A DNA stretch of 5,787 bases from CAYMLL01 sp964390645. Lineage in GTDB: Bacteria; Planctomycetota; UBA8108. Shown one piece after another: positions 1-5,299 of this stretch (the stretch's first letter is position 1; every line of letters starts with the position of its first letter). The notes under the pieces were generated by a model. That model ran no database searches and was not told the DNA's origin. It saw only the letters and a program-made list of their open reading frames with translations. Where the stretch lies: the NCBI GenBank assembly GCA_964390645.1, contig CAYMLL010000404.1, forward strand, positions 1-5,787. Direction: 5' to 3'. The translations under genes and the position numbers were made by a program.

Positions 1-179
1 ACCTGCCTGCCGAGCAGGGTGACGTCCCGACGACCTTCGCGAACGTGTCCAGAGCGCGAACAGAGCTCGGATACGAGCCCTCCGTGTCGATCCAGGAGGG
101 TGTCCGACGCTTCGTCGAGTGGTTCCGCTCGCAGCAGAACAACGACGTCGCGCCCCAGCCGGACAGGGCCGCCGGCTGA
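1..179 (+). CDS. NAD-dependent nucleotide-sugar epimerase, C-terminal fragment
   Basis: Only the 3' end is in the window; the reading frame runs from base 3 to the TGA at 177-179 and gives 58 residues. It contains GDVPTTFANVSRA, then ELGYEP, then a Gly-Val-x-x-Phe-Val-Glu-Trp-Phe segment. This order (GDV-P-T-x-A-[DN] followed by LGY-x-P and a G-x-x-x-F-V-x-W-[YF] helix) is the usual C-terminal end of extended short-chain dehydrogenase/reductase sugar epimerases, especially UDP-glucuronate 4-epimerases and related surface-polysaccharide enzymes. These cytoplasmic enzymes use NAD to invert a sugar hydroxyl and supply precursors for capsule, O-antigen or exopolysaccharide. The Rossmann fold and the catalytic Tyr-x-x-x-Lys lie outside the window, so the exact substrate cannot be judged. 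The final 14 or so residues (Asn/Asp/Pro/Ala rich) look like an unstructured tail. A GDP-mannose dehydratase or another SDR sugar enzyme is a less likely alternative. ilvD follows 87 bp downstream on the same strand. Confidence 0.75.
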   Translation, partial: LPAEQGDVPTTFANVSRARTELGYEPSVSIQEGVRRFVEWFRSQQNNDVAPQPDRAAG

Positions 180-219
180 CTTCCCGAGGTCTTGCGTCTC
201 CACGGGATTCTGCTTCAAT

Positions 220-245
220 GGGGCGTTTCTGCGCCGATACGCCCC
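220..245 (+). promoter_or_regulatory. Possible ilvD leader with two mutually exclusive hairpins
   Basis: The 87-bp gap between the epimerase stop and the ilvD start holds GGGGCG (220-225) pairing with CGCCCC (240-245), a 6-bp stem with a 14-nt loop. Nested inside, GGCG (222-225) can pair instead with CGCC (232-235) around a 6-nt loop. The two structures share the same left arm and cannot form together. They sit 8 bases before the GGAGCG ribosome-binding site (253-258). No T-tract follows, so this is not a convincing terminator for the epimerase gene. A weak extended -10-like element (TGC-TTCAAT, 211-219) lies just upstream. Chance pairing in GC-rich DNA is a real alternative. Confidence 0.2.
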
Positions 246-266
246 CACCACTGGAGCGAGCATCCC

Positions 267-1937
267 ATGCCGTTCGACGTCCGCCACAAGAGCAAGACCA
301 TCCTCGATGGCCCCGACCGCGCCGCCGCACGGTCCATGATGAAGGCAATCGGCTTCTCGAACCGCGACCTCTCCCGCCCACAGGTCGGTGTGGCCCACTG
401 CTGGATCGGCACCATGCCCTGCAACTACAACCACCGGGAGCTGGCGCAGCAGGTCATGGAAGGAGTGCGGTCGGCCGGTGGCACGCCCATCGAGGTGAAC
501 ACGGTCGCCGTGACCGACGGCATCACGATGGGCACCGAGGGCATGAAGGGCTCGCTCGTCAGCCGTGATCTGGTCGCGGACTCCGTCGAGCTCGTCGCAC
601 GTTCGCACATGTTCGACGCGCTCGTGACGATCTCCGGCTGCGACAAGACGATCCCGGCGATGGTGATGGCGATGGCTCGCCTCGACATCCCGAGTGTCAT
701 GCTCTACGGAGGCTCGATCCACTTCGGCGAGTACGGCGGACGGCGACTGACCATCCAGGACACCTTCGAGGCCATCGGCGCGTACAATGCCGGCAAGATC
801 TCGAAGAAGGAGTTTTGCGGCATCGAGGACCACGCCTGCCCGGGCGCGGGCGCCTGCGGCGGTCAGTTCACCGCCAACACGATGGCGACGGCCTTCGAGA
901 TGCTGGGCGTCTCGCCGATGGGATTCAACGGTGTCCCGGCGACCAACAAGGAAAAGAAGAACATCTCGACCGAGACCGGGCGCCTCGTGATGAAGCTGCT
1001 GCGCAAGGGCCTGACGCCGGGCGCGATCATCACGCGCAAGTCCCTCGAGAACGCCATCGCCGGGGTCATGGCCACCGGCGGCTCCACCAACGCGGTGCTG
1101 CACCTCCTCGCCGTTGCCAGGGAGGCCGGCGTGAAGCTGAAGATCGACGACTTCGACAGGATCTCTCGCCGCACCCCGGTGATCGCCGACCTGAAGCCCT
1201 GGGGCTCCTTCACCGCGCCCGAGATGTACGAGGCGGGAGGCATGGCCGTCGTCGCCAGGAATCTCCTCAAAGCCGGCAAGCTGCACGCCGACGAGATGAC
1301 CGTCACCGGCAAGACCATCGGACAGGAGGCACGGCGCGGCAGGGGAAAGAAGGGTCAGAAGGTCATCTTCAGCTGCGAGAAGGCGCTGAAGCCGCAGGGC
1401 GGCCTGGCGATCCTCCGCGGCAGCCTGGCGCCCGACGGCTGCGTCATCAAGCTCTCCGGCCAGGAGAAGAAGCTGCATCGCGGCCCGGCGCGCGTCTTCG
1501 GCCGCGAGGAGGACGCCTTCGCGGCGGTGAAGAACGGCAAGATCAAGGCGAACGATGTCATCGTCATCCGCTACGAGGGTCCCAAGGGCGGTCCGGGCAT
1601 GCGCGAGATGCTGCACGTGACCGGCGCGATCCAGGGGGCCGGGATGGGGCCGGATGTCGCCCTCCTCACCGACGGCCGCTTCTCCGGAGCGACGCACGGC
1701 TTCATGATCGGCCACGTTGCCCCCGAAGCATCGGAGGGAGGCCCGATCGCGCTGGTCAGGAACGGCGACACGATCACCATCGACGCGAAGAAGCGCCGGC
1801 TCGACCTCGATGTCCCCGCTGCCGAGATCAAGCGCCGCGCGGCGAAGTGGAAGAAGCCGAAGCCTCGCTACAAGAGCGGCGTGCTGGCGACGTACGCCCG
1901 ACCGGTGGGACGCGCCAGCGTGGGGGCGGTGGTCTAG
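267..1937 (+). CDS. ilvD: Dihydroxy-acid dehydratase (DHAD)
   Basis: Dehydrates 2,3-dihydroxyisovalerate and 2,3-dihydroxy-3-methylvalerate to the 2-oxo acids, the third step of the common valine/isoleucine pathway in the cytoplasm (also feeding leucine and pantothenate). The 556-residue product is full length for the shorter DHAD type (E. coli's is about 616). Iron-sulfur ligands are visible as Cys52 (MPCN), Cys125 (SGCDKTIP) and Cys197 (GAGACGG). Mg-binding candidates are Asp84 (VTDGITMG), Asp126, the presumed carbamylated Lys127, and Glu447 (GPGMREM). The catalytic serine is Ser473 in GRFSGATHG. ATGGSTNAVLHLL (269-281) and the C-terminal RYKSGVLATYA are typical of the family. GACGGQFTANTM favours DHAD over the sugar-acid dehydratases, which have a GSCNTMGTA-like motif here. 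ATG 267 is chosen because MPFDVRHKSKTILDG begins where the family begins and GGAGCG lies 8 nt upstream. An in-frame TTG at 192 would add 25 unsupported residues. No other ilv gene is in the window. Confidence 0.97.
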   Translation: MPFDVRHKSKTILDGPDRAAARSMMKAIGFSNRDLSRPQVGVAHCWIGTMPCNYNHRELAQQVMEGVRSAGGTPIEVNTVAVTDGITMGTEGMKGSLVSRDLVADSVELVARSHMFDALVTISGCDKTIPAMVMAMARLDIPSVMLYGGSIHFGEYGGRRLTIQDTFEAIGAYNAGKISKKEFCGIEDHACPGAGACGGQFTANTMATAFEMLGVSPMGFNGVPATNKEKKNISTETGRLVMKLLRKGLTPGAIITRKSLENAIAGVMATGGSTNAVLHLLAVAREAGVKLKIDDFDRISRRTPVIADLKPWGSFTAPEMYEAGGMAVVARNLLKAGKLHADEMTVTGKTIGQEARRGRGKKGQKVIFSCEKALKPQGGLAILRGSLAPDGCVIKLSGQEKKLHRGPARVFGREEDAFAAVKNGKIKANDVIVIRYEGPKGGPGMREMLHVTGAIQGAGMGPDVALLTDGRFSGATHGFMIGHVAPEASEGGPIALVRNGDTITIDAKKRRLDLDVPAAEIKRRAAKWKKPKPRYKSGVLATYARPVGRASVGAVV

Positions 1938-1997
1938 TACCAGCAGAGACCCGACGCCCGCGACCGGTCACGGCGGAGACCGACCGGAAGACGCCAG

Positions 1998-2021
1998 GCT
2001 GACCTCTGAACGGGAGGCAGC
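1998..2021 (+). terminator. Possible hairpin terminator after ilvD
   Basis: GCTG (1998-2001) and CCTC (2003-2006) pair with GAGG (2014-2017) and CAGC (2018-2021), giving 8 base pairs with one bulged A (2002) and a 7-nt loop. It begins 60 bases after the ilvD stop and is the best stem in the gap. There is no run of T behind it, so it would be a weak or Rho-assisted terminator, or a 3'-end stabilising hairpin. Confidence 0.3.
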
Positions 2022-2076
2022 ATCACCCGATAACCGTCTCCCGACTCTTCCTTGACGCCGCACGCGCACGCGAATC

Positions 2077-2093
2077 GAGAATCTGGTATTCTC
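2077..2093 (+). promoter_or_regulatory. Possible uppP promoter: extended -10 inside an inverted repeat
   Basis: TGG-TATTCT (2084-2092) fits an extended -10 element (TGn followed by a 4/6 match to TATAAT). It lies within the inverted repeat GAGAAT (2077-2082) / ATTCTC (2088-2093), which has a 5-base spacer. This is one of the few AT-richer spots in the gap between ilvD and uppP. The TTGACG at 2052-2057 is too far upstream (29 bases) to act as its -35 box. If it is used, transcription would start near 2099 and the leader would contain the whole poly-G tract. The repeat could be an operator or simply coincidental. Confidence 0.25.
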
Positions 2094-2120
2094 CTGCGTC
2101 CCCCCTTCGGGCGCGCCCCC

Positions 2121-2171
2121 GGGGGGGGGGGGGGCGCCGGGGGGGGGGGGGGGTGGGGCGGGGGGGGGGGG
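2121..2171 (+). repeat. Poly-G tract (G14, G15, G4, G12) abutting the uppP start
   Basis: Four G runs, 2121-2134 (14), 2139-2153 (15), 2155-2158 (4) and 2160-2171 (12), are separated only by CGCC, T and C. They are directly preceded by CCCCC (2116-2120). Only six of the 51 bases are not part of these runs. The last run ends five bases before the uppP ATG, so it also takes the place of the Shine-Dalgarno sequence. The spacing and run lengths satisfy any G-quadruplex rule on the coding strand and the mRNA. Runs this long are prone to polymerase slippage. They are also a classic place for base-calling (no-signal read as G) and assembly errors, so the exact length should not be trusted. Confidence 0.9.
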
Positions 2172-2176
2172 TGACC

Positions 2177-2995
2177 ATGCCGATCGATCAGATTCTCAGC
2201 CTCGCGCTCCTCCAGGGACTGACCGAGTTCCTGCCGATCTCCAGCTCGGCACACCTGGTGCTGCTGCCGCAATTCGTCATCTGGGAAAAGCAGGACCTCG
2301 CATTCGACGTCGCGGTCCACGTTGGCTCGCTGCTGGCGGTCGTCCTCTACTTCCGCCGCGACCTCATCGCGATGGCCCACGCCATCTTCGAGCGGGTTGT
2401 CCGCCACAAGTCCAGCCAGAACGCCACGCTCGCGGGCAGAGTCGTCGTCGCTACGATCCCGATCTGCGTCTCGGGGCTCCTGCTCAAGGGACTTGTTGAC
2501 GACTGGGTCCGCTCGACCGAGCAGCGCTCGTTCGCCGTGATCGCGACGACGACACTCGTCTTCGGGCTCCTGCTCGGGTGGGCGGACCGTCGCGGCAGAG
2601 GCGAGCGCACCGAGCACGAGGTCTCTCTTGCCGACGCGCTGTGGATCGGCCTCGCACAGGCGATCGCACCGATTCCCGGCACCAGCCGCTCGGGTGTGAC
2701 GGTCACCGCGGCGCTGTTTCGCGGACTGGACCGCAGCGCCGCGGCGCGGTTTTCCTTCCTGCTGTCGATCCCGACGATCCTGCTCGCCGGGGGCTACGAG
2801 GGGTTCGATCTGGTCGTCGGGAGCGCTCCGGTGAACTGGCTCGCGCTGGCTCTCGGCATCACGTTGTCCGCACTCAGCGCGTACTTCTGCATCCACTTCT
2901 TCCTGAAGCTGATCGAGAAGATCGGCATGATGCCGTTCGTCCTCTACCGCATCGCTCTGGCGATCGTCCTCGTCCTCATACTCTGCTACCTCTGA
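2177..2995 (+). CDS. uppP: Undecaprenyl-diphosphatase UppP (BacA family)
   Basis: Integral inner-membrane enzyme that removes a phosphate from undecaprenyl diphosphate, regenerating the lipid carrier for peptidoglycan and other envelope polymers. Excess enzyme gives bacitracin resistance in other bacteria. The 272-residue product has the two family motifs: GLTEFLPISSSAHL (14-27), with Glu17, Ser23 and His26, and PGTSRSG (167-173), with Arg171. These match E. coli Glu21, Ser27, His30 and Arg174. Several hydrophobic segments are visible, for example around 45-58, 86-106, 119-134, 154-165, 192-205, 221-243 and 253-271. Gln13 stands where E. coli has Glu17; Gln is, as I recall, usual in a subgroup that includes Pseudomonas-like enzymes. 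ATG 2177 is preferred over in-frame GTG codons at 2153 and 2171, which are made of the G tract and would add a Gly-rich extension the family lacks. It converges with the GNAT gene, 23 bp from stop to stop. Confidence 0.95.
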   Translation: MPIDQILSLALLQGLTEFLPISSSAHLVLLPQFVIWEKQDLAFDVAVHVGSLLAVVLYFRRDLIAMAHAIFERVVRHKSSQNATLAGRVVVATIPICVSGLLLKGLVDDWVRSTEQRSFAVIATTTLVFGLLLGWADRRGRGERTEHEVSLADALWIGLAQAIAPIPGTSRSGVTVTAALFRGLDRSAAARFSFLLSIPTILLAGGYEGFDLVVGSAPVNWLALALGITLSALSAYFCIHFFLKLIEKIGMMPFVLYRIALAIVLVLILCYL

Positions 2996-3018
2996 GCCAG
3001 CGGTCGAGCCGCACCCGC

Positions 3019-3522
3019 TCAGGGGCCCTCGAGGTCCTCGCTGTCCCTCAAGGCATCGGGCGTCTCCAGGATCCGATAGCCGGGCGACACCATCCCGAGC
3101 CGCAGGTACGTCGCCTCGGCGCCGTCATTGTGATCGTGCACGTAGAGCCGCAGGCCGCAATGCCCCGGCATCGTGGCTCGCTGCTCGACGTGACGGTACA
3201 GAGCCCGAAACACGCCCTGTCGACGATGCCCCTCGGCGACGAAGACGCTCTGGATCCAGAGGAAGAGGCCACAGCGCCAGTCGCTCCACTCGTAGGTGAC
3301 CATCAGCTGGCCGGCAACCCCACGCTCGCCGCGATCACCGGCCCGCTCGGCAAGGTAGTAGGTCCCCTTCGAGGAATCCTCCAGAACGGTGCGTACGCCG
3401 TCGGTGACCGTCGCGACATCGAGCTCCAGGCTCTCGGTCTCGGCGGCCATGAGGACGTTGAACTCGACGATGATGTCGAGGTCGGCCAGGCCGGCCTCCC
3501 GGACGCTGATCTCCTTCGTCAA
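3019..3522 (-). CDS. GNAT-family N-acetyltransferase
   Basis: Predicted cytoplasmic acetyl-CoA-dependent acetyltransferase of 167 residues; the substrate cannot be told from sequence. The N-terminus begins as many GNATs do (ISVREAGLADLDIIVEFN). Motif A is visible as LFLWIQSVFVAEGHRRQG (87-103), with the pyrophosphate-binding Arg/Gln-x-x-Gly loop at 100-103, followed by VFRALYRHVE. Motif B is LRLYVHDHNDGAEATYLRLG (124-143). The GHRRQGVF loop has Phe where many GNATs have Gly or Ala, which I recall as common in this subfamily. The start is TTG at 3522: it gives the expected N-terminus and has an excellent Shine-Dalgarno, whereas an ATG at 3582 would place the start well inside the preceding gene. 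TTG overlaps the TGA of the upstream gene as TTGA, so translation of the two is probably coupled. Its role could be protein, antibiotic or metabolite acetylation. Location downstream of efp-epmA is not evidence for acetylating EF-P. Confidence 0.87.
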   Translation of the reverse strand: MTKEISVREAGLADLDIIVEFNVLMAAETESLELDVATVTDGVRTVLEDSSKGTYYLAERAGDRGERGVAGQLMVTYEWSDWRCGLFLWIQSVFVAEGHRRQGVFRALYRHVEQRATMPGHCGLRLYVHDHNDGAEATYLRLGMVSPGYRILETPDALRDSEDLEGP

Positions 3523-3920
3523 CGCTCTTCCTCCACCTTGTCGGATGCCGTCGCTGGCCGCGAGCTCCAGCGGTCCTTCCATGCTGACAGCCGCCGCCGC
3601 GACTCGACCGCCTCGAGCTGCCCGGAGCAGGAGAGCTCGGGCGACTGCGCATGGCTCAGATCCCGCTCGCGCATCTCGCCCACTCGCGCCACAAGACCCG
3701 CGGCGATGCAGCGAAAGTCCAGGGCCGGAATGCGCCCCGGGGTGAACTCCCGCGCCTCCCGCTGCGTCGGCCCCTCCCCGAGGGTCGGCACGGCGAGCGC
3801 GGCCCGGATCGGATCCTCCAGCCCTTCGGGGGCCGACTCCTCCCGGGCGCGCGGCAGGTTCGTCGATGCCGCGACGAGCAGGGCCGAGAGGGTACCGGTG
3901 ACGGCGATGCGGAGCGGCAC
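3519..3920 (-). CDS. Small predicted exported protein of unknown function
   Basis: I do not recognise this gene. The 133-residue product starts at GTG 3920 with a basic residue then a hydrophobic stretch (IAVTGTLSALLVAAS, about residues 5-19), a plausible Sec signal peptide or N-terminal anchor. The remainder is polar and charged, Arg/Glu rich, with only two cysteines (71 and 98) that could form a disulfide outside the cytoplasm. There is no lipobox cysteine near the signal sequence. Codons from 3920 onward end overwhelmingly in G or C, as in the confident genes, while the same frame upstream of 3920 does not; this supports both coding status and the start. GAGGA (3935-3931) lies 10 bases upstream, a somewhat long spacing. 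An upstream GTG at 4142 in the same frame would add 74 residues with poor codon character and hide the signal peptide. Its stop overlaps the GNAT start by four bases (TTGA), so the two form one transcription unit. Confidence 0.6.
   Translation of the reverse strand: MPLRIAVTGTLSALLVAASTNLPRAREESAPEGLEDPIRAALAVPTLGEGPTQREAREFTPGRIPALDFRCIAAGLVARVGEMRERDLSHAQSPELSCSGQLEAVESRRRLSAWKDRWSSRPATASDKVEEER
3527..3534 (-). promoter_or_regulatory. Ribosome-binding site deciding the TTG start of the GNAT gene
   Basis: On the minus strand GGAGGAAG (3534 down to 3527) lies with 7 bases between GGAGG and the TTG at 3522. It sits inside the last codons of the upstream gene and is the strongest Shine-Dalgarno in the window. 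This is why the TTG, rather than the ATG at 3582, is taken as the start. Confidence 0.75.
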
Positions 3921-4295
3921 GGACGATCGGTCCTCGGAAGCCGGCGACGGGGTCTGCTGTCGATGAACGAGGCTCCAGTGTGCGAGCAACCCCTCAGCGA
4001 CGCAAGGAGCGACGGTCTTGCGTGGACGGTCGTTGCGGGTCACCCCGATAGCCGGGAGCCACGGCCGGGCGAGCCCGACCGACGTTCGTCGCGAGCTCGA
4101 CTCTCGTCGCCGCGCACTCCTCGAGCTCGAGGGCGAAGGCACCGAGCGCGTCGCGTCTCGACCACGAAGACACGAGTCGGCCGGCGCAACACCGCCCTCG
4201 CGCGCCCGCGAGCTCCGAGGATCCAGCCCGTCGTCCCCGCCGGCTCGCGGCTGTCGATCACCACCGTCAACGTGTTCGACGCACGGACACCGTGA
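3921..4295. other. 375-bp stretch between epmA and the exported-protein gene; no confident gene
   Basis: This stretch separates the epmA stop from the next minus-strand gene. Several frames stay open because GC-rich DNA lacks stops, but none is convincing throughout. A plus-strand frame from ATG 3963 to TGA 4293-4295 (110 residues, very Arg rich) has no ribosome-binding site; only its last 47 or so codons, ending ITTVNVFDARTP, show strong G/C third positions. A minus-strand frame starting near VVIDSREPAGTTGW (about 4262 downward) looks coding-like for about 35 codons and then loses the bias. A perfect 14-bp palindrome (CCTCGAGCTCGAGG, 4119-4132) lies in the middle. Either gene remnants or a long non-coding spacer with the promoter of the downstream pair would fit. 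I could not identify a clear promoter or terminator in it. Confidence 0.4.
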
Positions 4296-5255
4296 TCAGA
4301 CACGGTCGGCTGTGAACGCGACGACCTCGTCGATGCTCGTCGCGCCGCAGGCGAGCATGACGACACGGTCGAAGCCCACGGCGACGCCGGAGCAGTCCGG
4401 AAGACCCGCTTCCAGCGCGGCGAGAAAGCGCTCGTCGAGCGCCAACTCCGTCCTGCCATCGGCCCGACGCCGACGGTTCGTCTCGTCAAGACGAGCTCGC
4501 TGCTCGGTCACGTCGAGCAGCTCACGGTAGCCGTTGGAGAGCTCGACGCCGTCGTGGAAGAGCTCGAAGCGCTCGGCTACCCTCCCGTCACTCTCACTCA
4601 GACGTGCCAGTGCGGCCTGTGTCGCCGGATAGTCGTGCACGAAGGTCGGACACGCGATGCCGAGCCGCGGCTGGATCCGCAAGGAGAAGAGCAGATCGAG
4701 CCAGTCGTCCCGGACACCGACGTTGAACCCGGTCGGTGGCTCGACGCCCTGCGCCCTGGCGAGGTCCGCGAGTTTCGCGGCGCTGGATTCGATCGGATCG
4801 ACACCGAGATGCTCGACGAAGAGGTCGCGGTAGCGGATCTTGCACGGCTCACGGCTCTCGAGCACGTCGCCCATCAAGATCGAGAAGAGCTCCGCCACCT
4901 CGTCCATGAGCTGGTGCAGATCGAATCCCGGCCGGTACCACTCGAGAATCGAGAACTCCGGGTTGTGAACCCGACCCCGTTCGCCCTCTCGAAAGGCGTG
5001 CGCAAGCTGCCAGATCGGTCCCGAGCCGGCGGCGACCAGACGCTTCATCGCCGCCTCGGGAGAAGCCTGCAGGTAGCGCGTCGAGCCGCCGGAAGAGAGG
5101 GTCGGGGGATCGATGTACCGCTCGACGATGACGCCACTGCAGAGAAGCGGCGTCTCGACCTCGAGAACTCCGCGCCGGGCGAAGAAACGACGCGTCCGAT
5201 CGAGAAGACCGGCACGCCTCCTCAACATCTCGATACTGGCGGACGGACGGAACAT
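4296..5255 (-). CDS. epmA: EF-P--(R)-beta-lysine ligase EpmA (PoxA/GenX/YjeA)
   Basis: A lysyl-tRNA synthetase paralogue that activates (R)-beta-lysine with ATP and attaches it to a lysine of elongation factor P in the cytoplasm. At 319 residues it is close to E. coli EpmA (325) and consists of the class II catalytic core alone, without the anticodon-binding OB domain of true LysRS. Landmarks: RPSASIEMLRRRA at the N-terminus; motif 1 around VLEVETPLL (30-38); YLQASPEAAMKRLVAAG (61-77); motif 2 AFREGERGRVHNPEF (87-101) then LEWYRP; ELSNGYREL (238-246); and motif 3 GVAVGFDRVVML (290-301). Ala292 aligns with E. coli Ala298, the residue that separates EpmA from LysRS, so beta-lysine specificity is expected. 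All key motifs look intact. ATG 5255 fits the family N-terminus; the upstream GAGCGG is only a weak Shine-Dalgarno. The gene starts 44 bp after the efp stop on the same strand, so they are probably co-transcribed. The partner aminomutase EpmB is not in the window. The oddity is its neighbour EF-P, which lacks the usual target lysine. Confidence 0.95.
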   Translation of the reverse strand: MFRPSASIEMLRRRAGLLDRTRRFFARRGVLEVETPLLCSGVIVERYIDPPTLSSGGSTRYLQASPEAAMKRLVAAGSGPIWQLAHAFREGERGRVHNPEFSILEWYRPGFDLHQLMDEVAELFSILMGDVLESREPCKIRYRDLFVEHLGVDPIESSAAKLADLARAQGVEPPTGFNVGVRDDWLDLLFSLRIQPRLGIACPTFVHDYPATQAALARLSESDGRVAERFELFHDGVELSNGYRELLDVTEQRARLDETNRRRRADGRTELALDERFLAALEAGLPDCSGVAVGFDRVVMLACGATSIDEVVAFTADRV

Positions 5256-5299
5256 CGACTGCCGCTCGTCGGTCTGGCAGCCCCTTGCGATCGTGGGCT

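Noticed and set aside
192..266. In-frame TTG extension of ilvD by 25 residues
   Set aside because: The family N-terminus starts at ATG 267, which has its own ribosome-binding site; the extension covers the leader hairpins and resembles nothing in DHADs.
815..2002. 395-codon plus-strand frame inside ilvD
   Set aside because: Out of frame with unmistakable DHAD, with an Arg/His/Gly-rich product and no domain.
1934..2896. Long minus-strand open frame (320 codons) opposite uppP, with a polyproline stretch
   Set aside because: It is antisense to a clear uppP gene, its Pro runs are only the complement of the poly-G tract, and its composition (Arg/Asp/Gln rich) is the usual shadow of a GC-rich gene.
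2999..3019. Small stems (GCGG/CCGC and AGCGG/CCGCT) between the convergent uppP and GNAT stops
   Set aside because: Only 4-5 bp with no T-tract on either strand; too weak to call as a bidirectional terminator.
3523..3582. ATG start at 3582 for the GNAT gene
   Set aside because: It would overlap the preceding gene by 60 bases and add a non-GNAT stretch; TTG 3522 has a strong Shine-Dalgarno and stop/start overlap.
3963..4295. 110-codon Arg-rich plus-strand frame, ending just short of the epmA stop
   Set aside because: No ribosome-binding site and no recognisable domain; codon bias is coding-like only in the last third, so it is described as part of the gap rather than called as a gene.
4296..5255. 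Reading epmA as lysyl-tRNA synthetase
   Set aside because: It lacks the anticodon-binding domain, has the EpmA-type Ala in motif 3, is of EpmA length and lies beside efp.
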